The translations under genes and the position numbers were made by a program. Positions 12,201 through 21,400 of a stretch of 64,000 nucleotides of DNA are shown here, one piece after another (positions within the stretch are counted from its first letter, which is position 1; every line of letters begins with the position of its first letter). The notes below the pieces were generated by a model that saw only the letters and a list, made by a program, of their open reading frames with translations, searched no databases and was not told where the DNA came from. This DNA comes from Ophiura sarsii (lineage: Eukaryota > Echinodermata > Ophiuroidea > Amphilepidida > Ophiuridae). The DNA lies in NCBI GenBank assembly GCA_035610835.1, contig CM069449.1:63140292-63204291 (forward strand), written 5' to 3'.

Positions 12201-14234
12201 TTATGTCTGTTAAAGGTTGATGTTACAGATCACATGGAGATGCCCCTGGCGTGGGCCCATGTGGCCGAGTATGCTCTGACTGAGTGAGCTCGAGGATTGC
12301 CTTCTTCAGTCGTAGCTTAGCTAAGCGAATCGCATCGACCAACCTTCCGGCACCTTTGTTTTTGCCCATCAGCATTTTTTTATATCAAAATAAACTCCAT
12401 ATATTTCTCGTTATTACTGTAAAATGGTTGGGGCAAGACATATTCCATTTAAACTTTTATAAGCCAAAATGCAGATAATTAGTGCCAAAGGTGGTTAACC
12501 ACCCGGCCAGTTTGTGTACTACTCAATGGGCACATTTCATATCACCTTGTGCTTCTTAAAAGAACCATTGGAGTTATTTAACTCAAACTTTGGAAAACGA
12601 CTACTTGTACGTAAAAGATGACCCTTCATATAGAATAGAAAACATCAAGTTAAATATATCGGGCCAGCGATCGGAACCCTCGGAACACCACCTTTCGGGC
12701 TGTCATCATTCAGCGTTTAGTGATAAAACCTCTGGTGAGCAACCATGCACCTGATACAGGCCACGGTTCACCGAGGAATCCATCAGAGTTCAGCCGGATA
12801 TACGGTATGCGATTGAAATTAATTGAATATTTTCTTGAAGGAATTTCAATCATTGCGAAGCCTGGTTATAAAAGGCTGCGGGTAAGATTTGCCTTCTGCG
12901 CCTCTCATATTGTAGATGATGGGGTATGACCTCTCCGAAAATAATGTAGGGTAATCTAGGTAACTGTTTAATTGTTTGAAATAATAGTCCCGATGAGCGT
13001 TAAAGGGTATACAGTCGGTCTGAATTATAAAAAGAAACTGAAAGAAAAGGGGAAACGGAGAGGATCATTTTACTAAATCATGTGATACCTCTGCTCTTTC
13101 TTCGGGGATAATTTTAAGATACACAACTTACCATTTGAGCTTGAAATGTGAGCATGCCTAGCAAGCGCACCCTCCGGTCAAATCGTCGTTCTAAATACTA
13201 GTAGAAAGAACAGTTTAAGAGTAAAGATAAGTATACAATGTAGTTTAGTTTCTATCAACACACGAATTCCTAGGATTTATCGAGTTTGATTTCATATGCA
13301 TATTGCTTAGGATATATAATATCATTTATTTTATTCACAGGTTGTCCCTTTATCATATATATGGCTCTAAAGAAGCGGGAGTACTCCCCTTCCCCTAACC
13401 TTGAGTATGGCCGTTGAAGCCCTGACCTTATATCGTCATTAAAAAACCGATAATCATTGGAACATTTCAGCAAAAGAAACTTCAGTTTTAAACTTAATCC
13501 CAGTTACTCAAAGTCCCGTATTTTGAGAATGAAAACTTATGAGTAAAAATCACCCAAAAATGTATATGTATGAAATTGTGTGAATGTACATGATTCTGTA
13601 AAGAGAGGGGATTGTTAATAAAACTCATGCTTGAAAAACACTCCACATTTCGCAGGCAATGAAGCATTGTATTACTCAATTGCCCGTTTTAGCATGTTTA
13701 GCGTATCTAAATGTGAACGTGAGGTTTTTACTGTATTTTGTTTTTGTACCCTCACCATTTCACATTATTTGTTCAGCATCTTTCTCCGGATTGTGGTTAT
13801 TTGAGGTCATCAACTTTGTTGTTGCATTATAAAATACGTGAATGAATAGTTGAACATGTTCACGAATAAATTATAATAATATTTACCTCATACACACTAG
13901 TGATTCCTAGTTTATAAAACAATGGCATGTAGATATAGGCCACAGCTAAACTAACAATGGCATAAGACAGACCAAACCACCAGTACATCGTCCCGTAGTT
14001 ATAAACCTCCGCCGGCGTTCCTAGTACAGTAATAGCAGACATGAAGCTAGCTACCAGCGACATCCCAACGGGAATTGCACCCATGCCACGACCTGCCACT
14101 AAGAATTCTTTCGTGTTTTTCTGCCCGCCGCCAAGGAAGGCATGATAGATGCCGATCCCAGCGGACACGCAGAGTAGGGAACCGAAGACGACATAGTCCC
14201 AAGTAGAAAATGTATTGGTGTGTTGGGATATCAT
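190..14234 (-). CDS. SLC5A8: SLC5 sodium-coupled monocarboxylate transporter (partial, 13 exons)
   Basis: Multi-pass plasma-membrane Na+/solute symporter of the SLC5 (sodium:solute symporter) family; the vertebrate relatives SLC5A8/SLC5A12 carry lactate, pyruvate and short-chain fatty acids. I joined 13 exons on the minus strand: 14234-13887, 13197-13132, 12061-12010, 11823-11756, 10157-10003, 7400-7260, 6567-6438, 5394-5306, 4330-4221, 3522-3455, 3131-3045, 1045-858, 293-190. Every boundary has AG/GT and the phases match throughout, giving 535 codons plus one base. Family marks: an N-terminal helix followed by [88 protein letters not shown] and [12 protein letters not shown]. Human SLC5A8 is about 610 residues, so roughly the last 70, the cytoplasmic tail, lie left of the window. 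Substrate is not readable: SLC5A5, A6, A8 and A12 share these motifs, and A8/A12 is my best fit from overall similarity. No frameshift or stop seen. Confidence 0.88.
294..857. other. Intron 12 of the SLC5A8-like gene
   Basis: No gene or identified element. It holds a run of 20 G on the plus strand at 693-712. Confidence 0.5.
858..1045 (-). CDS. SLC5A8: SLC5A8-like exon 12
   Basis: A 188-bp exon, residues 439-500 plus two bases. It encodes a helix [20 protein letters not shown] then a Pro/Thr/Ser-rich extracellular loop ([10 protein letters not shown]...TTTPLPYTT...TPAP). The loop resembles the Thr-rich loop of SLC5A8 and contains Asn-Cys-Ser (NCS), a possible N-glycosylation site. Acceptor TTTAG, donor GTAAGT. 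Confidence 0.88.
1741..2227. mobile_element. Miniature TIR element, Harbinger-like termini
   Basis: Ends are inverted copies: GGGCCGTATACTCGT at 1741 and, reversed, GGGCCGTATTCTCGT ending at 2227, each followed inward by a GGTTTTAGC block. Length 487 bp, no transposase. GGGCCGTATTC-type ends are common in PIF/Harbinger miniature elements (family knowledge); the target duplication is not clear. It lies in the intron between SLC5A8-like exons 12 and 11. Confidence 0.6.
2620..2949. mobile_element. Miniature TIR element, Tc1/mariner-like
   Basis: The left end CAGTCATCAAAAAAAGTATAC and a following block around TAACTCTAAAAATATATAT reappear inverted at 2889-2949. The arms are about 60-70 bp and the unit about 330 bp. 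TA precedes the left end; the right TA is not preserved. No coding potential. Confidence 0.55.
3045..3131 (-). CDS. SLC5A8: SLC5A8-like exon 11
   Basis: An 87-bp exon, residues 410-438, beginning [20 protein letters not shown] and ending FFPWCNSK. It is near-identical in pattern to the human exon. Acceptor ATACAG, donor GTAAGT. Confidence 0.92.
3455..3522 (-). CDS. SLC5A8: SLC5A8-like exon 10
   Basis: A 68-bp exon, residues 387-409: a hydrophobic helix [20 protein letters not shown] then VLS. It aligns with the helix before AALS-FGMVGGP in SLC5A8. Acceptor AAACAG, donor GTAAGT, ending in phase 0. Confidence 0.85.
3523..5305. other. Introns 8 and 9 of the SLC5A8-like gene
   Basis: Apart from exon 9 (4221-4330), I see no gene, repeat array or transposon end here. 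Confidence 0.4.
4221..4330 (-). CDS. SLC5A8: SLC5A8-like exon 9
   Basis: A 110-bp exon, residues 350-386. It reads [20 protein letters not shown] then PFFNP. The STVSS-NALA-V--ED segment forms part of the Na+-site region in SLC5 transporters (family knowledge). Acceptor CACAG, donor GTAAGT, ending in phase 1. Confidence 0.92.
5306..5394 (-). CDS. SLC5A8: SLC5A8-like exon 8
   Basis: An 89-bp exon, residues 321-349 plus two bases. It reads [20 protein letters not shown] then VAAMFSGAL, matching the [13 protein letters not shown] helix of the family. Acceptor TACAG, donor GTAGGT. Confidence 0.92.
5891..6301. mobile_element. Foldback element with TTAA target duplication (piggyBac-like)
   Basis: A 411-bp element flanked by TTAA at 5887-5890 and 6302-6305. 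The two arms are inverted copies of about 185 bp (AGGAAGGGTCCCGCAAGC outward; ATTCGCGGCGATCGAAAGTC near the centre) around a loop of about 40 bp near 6080-6115. TTAA duplication is the hallmark of piggyBac-type insertion (established knowledge); there is no transposase. Intron 7 of the SLC5A8-like gene. Confidence 0.7.
6438..6567 (-). CDS. SLC5A8: SLC5A8-like exon 7
   Basis: A 130-bp exon, residues 277-320. It encodes one membrane helix ([20 protein letters not shown]) followed by [17 protein letters not shown], the conserved GCDP extracellular loop. Acceptor TTTCAG, donor GTAGGT, ending in phase 0. Confidence 0.9.
7260..7400 (-). CDS. SLC5A8: SLC5A8-like exon 6
   Basis: A 141-bp exon, residues 230-276. 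It contains [20 protein letters not shown] followed by [20 protein letters not shown], the strongest signature in this gene. Acceptor TTTCAG, donor GTAAGT, ending in phase 2 (GG). Confidence 0.92.
8319..9011. mobile_element. Long-TIR element flanked by TA
   Basis: CAGTCCTTAAAATAACTAAC at 8319 and its inverted counterpart ending AGGACTG at 9011 both abut TA. The arms stay similar for about 150 bp (ACTGACCAGGTAAT near each end). 693 bp, no ORF. A diverged relative lies at about 51793-52874. TA flanks suggest Tc1/mariner-type insertion. Confidence 0.62.
9457..9885. mobile_element. TTGTCCTC-terminus element carrying a (GGGC)n array
   Basis: Begins AATGTTGTCCTCCACAGC and ends inverted as GTCGAGGACAACATT. 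Related copies are at about 33498-33787 and 53128-53929. Inside, at about 9486-9557, the GAGGAGGGGCGGGC end has expanded to about 17 units of GGGC. Intron 5 of the SLC5A8-like gene. Confidence 0.6.
9486..9557 (+). repeat. (GGGC)n tetranucleotide array
   Basis: About 17 perfect or near-perfect CGGG/GGGC units in a row. Four-G-run spacing is compatible with G-quadruplex formation, which is an inference from sequence only. Confidence 0.95.
10003..10157 (-). CDS. SLC5A8: SLC5A8-like exon 5
   Basis: A 155-bp exon, residues 179-230, beginning [20 protein letters not shown] and ending in GGRIDFI plus two bases. [10 protein letters not shown] is diagnostic for the SLC5 monocarboxylate/iodide/multivitamin branch. 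Acceptor TATCAG, donor GTAAGA. The acceptor and about the first 55 exon bases are repeated three more times just upstream in the transcript (10318-10716), so short-read mapping here may be ambiguous. Confidence 0.9.
10174..10250. repeat. SINE-like tail fragment with (AAT)n
   Basis: (AATAATA)n followed by TTTCTATAGCGCCGG. This is the reverse complement of a GCGCTATA...(ATT)n tail like that of the SINE at 34328-34775. It separates genuine SLC5 exon 5 from its three duplicated edges. Confidence 0.5.
10318..10716 (-). repeat. Three tandem copies of SLC5 exon 5 acceptor edge
   Basis: Three units of about 120 bp starting near 10322, 10448 and 10568. Each contains the intron end, the AG and about the first 55 bases of exon 5 (reading [18 protein letters not shown]) and then diverges; in frame the copies meet TGA just past the duplicated part. 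All lie upstream of the genuine exon on the transcribed strand. The first copy has TATCAAG instead of TATCAGG at the acceptor. Confidence 0.9.
11083..11671. mobile_element. Large foldback element flanked by TA
   Basis: CACAGTTCAACAAAAAATAA at 11083 and its inverted partner ending at 11671 are each bordered by TA. The arms share about 200 bp, including GTTACTCCATCGAAACGAGT, around a less symmetric centre. 589 bp, no transposase. Intron 4 of the SLC5A8-like gene. Confidence 0.68.
11756..11823 (-). CDS. SLC5A8: SLC5A8-like exon 4
   Basis: A 68-bp exon, residues 156-178. It completes the split Val codon and reads [20 protein letters not shown] then CTI. This matches the LWG...VCTFYCT helix just before the conserved [10 protein letters not shown]. 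Acceptor TTTCAG, donor GTAAGT. Confidence 0.88.
12010..12061 (-). CDS. SLC5A8: SLC5A8-like exon 3
   Basis: A 52-bp exon, residues 139-155 plus one base. It reads [17 protein letters not shown], equivalent to the conserved [11 protein letters not shown] helix of SLC5A8. Acceptor CTACAG, donor GTATGG, ending in phase 1. Confidence 0.87.
12355..12700. repeat. Dispersed repeat copy (GCCAAAGGTGGTTAACCACC family)
   Basis: Shares an extended, diverged similarity with about 46190-46550: GCCAAAGGTGGTTAACCACC, AGAACCATTGGAGTTAT and ATCGGGCCAGC in the same order. No terminal structure identified. Confidence 0.5.
13132..13197 (-). CDS. SLC5A8: SLC5A8-like exon 2
   Basis: A 66-bp exon, residues 117-138, phase 0 at both ends. 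It starts [16 protein letters not shown], the conserved YLE-RF loop after the third helix of SLC5 proteins. Acceptor TACTAG before TAT; donor GTAAGT after ATG. Confidence 0.87.
13887..14234 (-). CDS. SLC5A8: SLC5A8-like exon 1 (start codon)
   Basis: Residues 1-116, phase 0 at its end. The ATG at 14234 opens [18 protein letters not shown], then a first hydrophobic helix, the conserved loop [18 protein letters not shown], a second helix with [15 protein letters not shown], and a third ending in LGITSVYE. This matches the N-terminus of SLC5A8/A12 in order and length. The donor GTAAAT follows GAG at 13887. The short hydrophilic N-terminus before the first helix makes this start likely; the 5' UTR limit is unknown. 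Confidence 0.9.
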
Positions 14235-15113
14235 GTTGATAGCCCGGATGATTGACGGCGGTGGTCAGTGGCTATAATATTATCAACTTTGTGACAAGTT
14301 ATCAGGTAGCAATGACAGGTTGACGAAGTTTTATGATATTCATTCGAAAGTTCTCAAGTTGAATGTAAAGAATGTATTCAACTTTCTGCTTGAATAATGG
14401 CGCATTCATATGAATCGATAAGCTGTTTAGAATCACCGTCCATCTGATTGGGACTTCCAGCTACTGAAGTGAGGTTATTTTAAAACCATCGGCTAGGACA
14501 ATAAACCCGAATGTAAATATTTAAATTTTAATCAAAGTCCATATAGCTGCTTTATAATCGTCATCGATAACGAATGAATTCCGATCTCTGTACCAGTGTA
14601 GCTATGACATTATTCTCAAATGGCAGCCCAGTATTGATATATCGGTTTGATTATACATTTTAATCAGCCGCGCCTGATAACGTGTCAAGAGGTTACTATG
14701 TTGGTCAATATGTAAACACGACAGGTGCATGACATTGCTGATCGGACTCTATTTCATAAAGTTAAGATTCTTCTCTTCAAATATTTTAACTTTTTATGAA
14801 AACTTTATTCATCAGTTCGATCTCAGGCATGAGACCTTGGTAGGCTATAAAGACTCAACTGTTTTTTAAATATTCTTCCTAAAAGGCTTAAAAATAGTTC
14901 AAGAATTATATAATCTTCTTATGAATCTTAAAGCAATATTGTGAATGTCATGAGTGTGTGATCGATCTCTTTCAAATTTTTACACATATTTTTTCTCTCT
15001 TTATATGAAGTTTGACTTATCAGGAAATACTCCTATGTACGTTCTTTTTATCAATTTTATTGTATTTTTAATGATTGAATAAAGAATGATGAAATAACTT
15101 AACTAAATCTTAA

Positions 15114-15711
15114 CACTTTCCACGCGGCAGGCGGCTGCAGACGACATTCCAAAATTTCACAAAATGTTTTAAAAATGTCAAAATTATTGAATTTCATTAA
15201 CATATTCAGAATCACCATGAGAAATGCATTGACATAAGTACAAACATGCCTAGTATTGGGTCAGTAACCAGTGGCGTAGCCAGAGGGGGGGCGAGCCCCC
15301 CCCCCCCCCAATATTGACGTCGTGTCGGTTGAGATTGGCACTGTCGGTTCATTTGACCAGAGGAATCATGGAATTATGATGGTCAAAAGTACACATATGA
15401 AAATTTTTCGTGCGCTACGCGCGCATAACAGTCACCTAAATGCATTATTCGTTGGTACAAACTTGTTTAGAGCCAAAATGTACCTCAATCGTGCCACAAA
15501 TTAGGTGTAAAGTCAAAAAATTTCGCGCGCTACGAGCGCATGTCTTCACTCAAAACAATCACGTCGGTTCATTTTAAGTTCTCGCCCCCCCCAATATGAA
15601 TAACCTGGCTACGCCACTGTCAGTAATCCTTGAGATAGACTTTGAAAATTGTGAAAGGTTTCTGAAAAATCTGTTTTGTGTATGGTAAAAATAATAGCCG
15701 CGTGGAAAGTG
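15114..15711. mobile_element. TTAA-flanked element (family A) with nested insertion
   Basis: TTAA at 15110-15113 and 15712-15715 borders CACTTTCCACGCGGC and its inverted copy GCCGCGTGGAAAGTG. After removing the nested 351-bp element (and one copy of its target duplication) about 240 bp remain, close to the size of the other copies at 26103-26323 and 40401-40620. TTAA insertion suggests piggyBac-type mobilisation; non-autonomous. Confidence 0.75.
15269..15619. mobile_element. hAT-like miniature element nested in family A
   Basis: CAGTGGCGTAGCCAG at 15269 and CTGGCTACGCCACTG ending at 15619, with TCAGTAAC/TCAGTAAT flanks (8-bp duplication, one mismatch), as expected of hAT insertion. Just inside the ends are G and C runs. 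A relative lies at 57435-57705. Confidence 0.75.
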
Positions 15712-17568
15712 TTAACGGAAATCTGCTTCCAATTTGTGTCAGCATATTTTATTCTTCGATTTTCATCATAATACACTCCGGTACTATACATTTAAATTGT
15801 GTTCGTATCTGGAACAAGGTGTTAACGTGATGTCAAACCACGGAATTCTATTCACGAGCGAAAAATCCAACACTCAGAATAAAATTTGATTTTGAAGTAG
15901 TTAGGAAACGTATTGCTCCGTACATTTTTAGATTCATATTTCTATAAACGTAAGTAATTTGACAACAAATGCATTTATATGAGAAAAAAAAAATCAAAAT
16001 GGACGTTTCATGAAAAAAGATTGCGTAACAATTCCTTCAACTTTTTGCAAATATATTTTAATATAGGGCCTACCTCTAGTTCTAAATGTGAAATTCAAAT
16101 TGGATAAATTACACGACATTACTCATTAGTACGGGTTTCCCTCTTTCTAAAACCTTCTTTGGTCGGACAATGTATTTCCTTTTTCATAATTTTAGTGTTA
16201 CAAAGTTGAACTATCTTCCAATGGTTTATAAATTCTATTTTGATTAGGAATTATTTGTGTGTTCAAAGTCTGGATCCTAAAATATGACTTCTAGTTTAAA
16301 CAAAGCAAACATGCATGTTATTGAATTAGTAGGCAAAATGTAAATCACATACAACTTCTACTGAATAGCTGGCTAGAATTTCAATCAAGTTTAACCTTGG
16401 ACTAAATCAATATTATCTAATACATTATTTAAATAAATTGATTCTAAGCTTCCATACAATAATGGTTACCATGGTAAACATGATTTCTTCAACAATGTGC
16501 TAACTACTTTTTACTGAGACACTCCCTGTCTACGTGTTTGTAAAATTTGATTTTTAAGCTTTTTATAAAACAATTAATTATAGTATATGAAAAGTCTAGA
16601 TGTACAGGGTGTTCCAAAAGTATTGATACTGCGATATGTTTTATATCGAAGTATTTATGATTTGCAATGTAAATCTATAAACGTATTTGTATTTATATAG
16701 CGTCCTGTACTACGTAGTCTGCGTTGAACATTGTGAGTTACGTAACCAACCATTTAAGCTCGGAAGTATACATGTATCTTAGAAAAGGGAACAGGGTAAC
16801 AAAATATTTCTTTATCAAAACGCATTCAGTTTTATTATCAATATCACACCGTTTCAATACTTTAGGAGGAACTCCATCTTGCAAATGAAATGGCCATTTT
16901 CGTATATTTTGTTAACTATATAACATTCATAGTGTGTTGCATATGTATTTGCCTTTACCATGCATGTTACCAAATATGTAGGTAGTATTCACTTCACTTG
17001 TTTCAGTATTAAAACCACTTAATTGAGAATAAGGAGATTTAATTCTGAATAATGGTCTTCATAATAATTATGTTGGGCATCATTTTTTTTTGGGGGGGAG
17101 GGGGGGGGGGGGGGGAAGATGTGTGTGGGTGTGGGGGTGTGTGTGGGGGGGGGGGGGCAAGACTGTGATCAGGGGGAAAGCCTGTGACTAGGGGTGGGGC
17201 CTAGCTCGACTATTTTGTTAATAGATTGATATCCACAAAATAACAAGTTTGACTTTAGACATGGTCTAAATGAAGAAAAGTCCCTCTGGAAGGACCCTTT
17301 TATTATTTATCTACCCCTTGTAGGCCTATACCCCCGATTGAAGTCCAAATTAAAAAGGCTAATAAACAACTATATAAAATGTAATGTGTGTTTTAAAAGG
17401 TTCATTAACAATGTAGACGGAACAAATACAAGCATAGGTCCATTCTGGGAGGATTATTCTTCATTTTAGGTTTAAAGGTATATCAGGTTTAACTTGATTT
17501 GTGCATACCGATCATAACATTTGTTCATTTGGAGCATCAGGGGGCAAACCCGCTCAGACGGGGGAGAG

Positions 17569-17733
17569 CAGGGGCGGATGATTTCTCAATAGGGATGGCG
17601 CCAAATAAGGGGGAAGCGTGGGTCAAGGGGGCAGAGGCCTATGCGGGAGGGTTGAAGGGGACAGAGCCCTCTTCGCGATTTTTTTACATATCGTGCCCCC
17701 CCCCCCCCCCCCCCACCCTTAATCCGCCCCTGG
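17569..17733. mobile_element. Small CAGGGGCGGAT-ended element
   Basis: CAGGGGCGGAT at about 17569 and ATCCGCCCCTG ending near 17733 form inverted termini around a G-rich then C-homopolymer core (17696-17714). The ends resemble hAT miniature elements; no target duplication found. Confidence 0.4.
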
Positions 17734-18360
17734 AGGGGTCGGGCCAGGGGGGGGGGGGGGCCTAGTCTAGTTACGCCCTCGTGACCACCACAAACACTGA
17801 AATAAGTAATTTGTTACGAATGAGGTATCGTTTGGAAAGAACGGGTATAGAAAGAGGAACACATCATGAAACACAATATCACGAAGTGGCGATTGAAAAC
17901 AATTTCCGAATGTCCAATTTATGCGGGATGAATTTAAGGTGTCTTCACATTCCACCAGCTTTTTTTTCAATCTAAATTCAATCAACTCTTTTTTCTAAAT
18001 CTAAAAATCAACTTTTCAAATCAATCGAATCTCAAACTTGGTGGCAAGCACCCTCTGTGCCCAGAACACATTGTCAAGGGAGCCCTCATTTCCGGGTTGA
18101 ATAGTCTCGTATACAAAATGATTGCTCATAACTGGGCTACGTATTAAAATACGTACTGGATGATGTTGGATTTTACCATAGCGTAATAAAACCCGATATT
18201 GGACTGTTGCCTAATTGATTGATGAACTGGGCAGAGAAAAACAATAACAGTAACTTTTACCCATCATTTAGGAAGTCCATTAATTGCTATCATGTCTTTA
18301 AAGTGCTACACTATACACATTTAGTTATACATTTTTTTGATCGCTGATGTGATTTAAATA

Positions 18361-18431
18361 ATGTCGTCGGCAGAGAGCGATTCCGATGAGTTTTATGACG
18401 CTACGGAAGACGTTACAAGTCCATTGAGAAG
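18361..18431 (+). CDS. WDR44: WDR44 exon 1 (start codon, FFAT-like motif)
   Basis: Residues 1-23 plus two bases. [20 protein letters not shown] matches the start of vertebrate WDR44 (S-SD-EEFYDA-ED), which supports this ATG. The acidic tract and EFYDATE core fit an FFAT motif for VAP binding (family knowledge). Donor GTAAAA. Confidence 0.88.
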
Positions 18432-21400
18432 GTAAAAACAAGAATGTGCTTCCGAATTTTGCACTGGCCATTTTGGGTTGGGACTTCTACAATTCATGAA
18501 TTTGTGTGGTTCAATAAGACCATGACGGCTGTATGATCATGTAAGAAGCTAGCCATGACTAAGAAGTTTACGCTCGCGCAGTATATTGCGCTCACTAAAA
18601 TAGTAAATGTACATTATAGGTCCTGTGCTGTATGTCTATATGACAATATTTAAATAAAATAGTATAATTATTTATAGTAATGTAAACTTAAAGGAAGAGT
18701 CTATTTGTACAACTGTTGTACAAATTAGCGCGGTATCGCTGTAATTCGCACAACTGTTGTACGAATAAGGGAGGTATCGCTGTAATTCGCACAACTGTTG
18801 TACGAATAAGCGAGGTATCGCTGTAAATTCGCACAACTGTTGTATGAATTAGACGAGAGTCTCTGTTATTCGTACAACTAAATTGTAAAATAAAAGGGGA
18901 GTCCCTGTTATTCGTACAACTATTGTTAGGGATGTTCATATTTTTTTTAGAAATGTTAAATTTAAATGTTATTAGTATTGATGGAAAGATCATGTAATCC
19001 CCTTTAAAATGAGTGCTTGATGAGTAAACTAGGTTAAGTATAAGTGAAGTTATGCCGGAGCAAAATGTGCTGTAAAATTGATGGTTTTTATAACAGCGTT
19101 TCAATGCAAAAACTTTGATTCATTATATATGCCATGTTTAATGATGAACCATTTTTCAGCCCAAAAGGGCTCAATATTTTTTTAGCCCAAAGTAGCCCAA
19201 AAGACTCCCAAACCAAACCGTGCTATTCACTAATACCGTAGTTTACAAGTACATTGTTATTGTTACAATGTATTCCCTCCCCTACCCCAAACATAAATCC
19301 TACAATAGTTATAAAATAAAAAACCAAATATTAAAAAATAATTGGAAGATTTAAAAAAAAAAAATCAAAGTATTTGTTGGGCTTTTACACCTTCCCAGAC
19401 ACCCTTCCACCTCCCCAAACCCCCTTCCACCTCCCCGGGTCCCCTCTTCCCCAAACCCACGCCCATAAAACTAAACAAATATAAAACAAAACAAGTCCTG
19501 ACTGCGCGATCTTGAAAGCATGTGCTCCTGATCAACAGATTCATCAACACGGCAATACCGTTTTGCCGGCAAACATGCGCCAATCCATTTCGCCCAACAC
19601 CGAAAAGAGACGCGTACATCGGGTAACACGCATGGATTCAGACCAATTTAGCTTCTAACGGCGTCAAGTTTAGGAAAAACGATGGACATCTTTAGTTAAA
19701 ATATAGTATCAGGATGCAACAACCGGTTGTAAAAGTGGTTTTGTTTCAGGTAGTAAAAAGATATTTGAGAAATTGATTCGTGACATGGATGTCAAATTCG
19801 GAAGGGTTGCGACTGGATTAGCATGCCCGATTTGTGATCAAAATTACTTTATTAAATCGGCTATATTCTGGAATAAGATCGGTTTAATCGTCTCTCGGAA
19901 GGGTTATTAATATTAAATATGAACGTATTTTGACTAGAAAGTACAAAATATTCAACTTACCTTCATTTAAAACCGGGCCTCGACGCCTCGTACACCCGTG
20001 AGAGTCGCCGTATTTGGGCCAGATGACGTAGCAACACTTGTCAACATTTTCAACATTTTGGTATACAGTGAAGGGCGCCGCTCGAAAATACGAAACTGGA
20101 CAACCCTACTATTGTAAAATAAAAGTGGAGTTCCTGTTATTCGTACAACTATTGTAAGAAGATGTGAGTCACTTGGGGGAGTCCCGTGGTTCGCACCAAC
20201 TATTGTATAAAAAGGGAGTTCCTAAGGCTAAACTTGTGTATATTCTTACAACTTTTGTAACAACTCGACAGGCCCCTCTGGGGAAGTCCCTGTTATTCGT
20301 ACAACTATGTACATTATAATTGGGAGGGGAGTATCACTGCAAATTATGAGCGTTTACTTTTGGACAAACTAAAAGTAAACTCAAAAGTAAACGCAATACT
20401 AAACACTTATGTGAGCCAAACAACTAAGCTGTTTTCCACCCAGCCTCTAATCAATAACTGTCCCATTATGTCACAGATGGTGGAAACATCTGTGATTATA
20501 TTCACTCACTTGGAGCATGGTTTGAGGTCAATTGGGTGCAAAATGCAAGAAACGTTTAGTTTTGAATTTACTTTTACGTTTAGTTTTGTGTTTAGAATTG
20601 CGTTTACTTTTGAGTTTACTTTTAGTTTGTCCAAAAGTAAACGCTCATAATTTGCAGTGTATCTTAGTATAACTGTTGTAAAAAATAGGGGAGTCTCTGT
20701 ATTAAATTCGTACAATAAGAGGGGGAGTCCCTTCTCTGTAAAAATAAGAGGGAGTCCCTGTAATTCGTACCGTTGAAGAGGGGTCCCCTGTTGGGGAGTC
20801 TGTTATTCGTACAACTATTGTTGAAGAGAAGAGAGGTCCTCTGTGGGGGGAGTCCCTAAAATTCGTACACTTATTGTTGAAGAGGGGATCTAGTGTGGGG
20901 GAGTCCCTGTTTCATACAACTATCGTAATAGAACATGGGAGGCCCCTGGGGGAAAAGGGAGTCCCTCCCTATAGGTGGAAATTGGTGGGGATGGGATTTT
21001 CTTTGAACAAGTTTTGTGTGCTTCTCCGGGCATGACTATCAATTGTTGAATCTTTATCTTCTTTATTTTAAATGAAGGACACAAAGAGATAAGGATTTTT
21101 ACTATAAAACTGTAAAACTAGTCTAGTATTGAGCTTAAATGTTACTATGCCTAACAAATTTTATTTGTTGTCCAAACACAGAAAGACCAGTGCGCAGAAA
21201 CAGAAGTCTGCTGTACCTGCCTTCACTGTCTATGAACAACAACTGAAACTCTTGGAGAAGGAGCGTCTGGAAGGAGAGGAGAGACGCCGGCAAGAAGATG
21301 AAGCAATCAAGGCTCAGATCAGAGAATTGGAAGAGAAGAAACAAGTCGAGGAGGAAAAAGAAAGATTGGTATGTCAAAACAATGGGCGCAACCGCTGATC

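Larger units (their letters stand above)
14235..18360. other. Gap between divergent SLC5A8-like and WDR44 genes
   Basis: No exon recognised. It must hold the 5' UTRs and promoters of both genes, transcribed away from each other, but I see no clear TATA or initiator. Contents: a nested transposon pair at 15114-15711, a G/T-rich stretch at 17091-17158 and a small CAGGGGCGGAT element at 17569-17733. Confidence 0.5.

Noticed and set aside
18688..19104. 138-codon minus-strand reading frame
   Set aside because: Its peptide (repeats of SCTNNRDS) comes from the TTCGTACAACT minisatellite; no domain and no start context.
20360..20715. Opposed reading frames of 96 and 69 codons with nearly the same start
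   Set aside because: Mirror images caused by the inverted arms of the 323-bp element.
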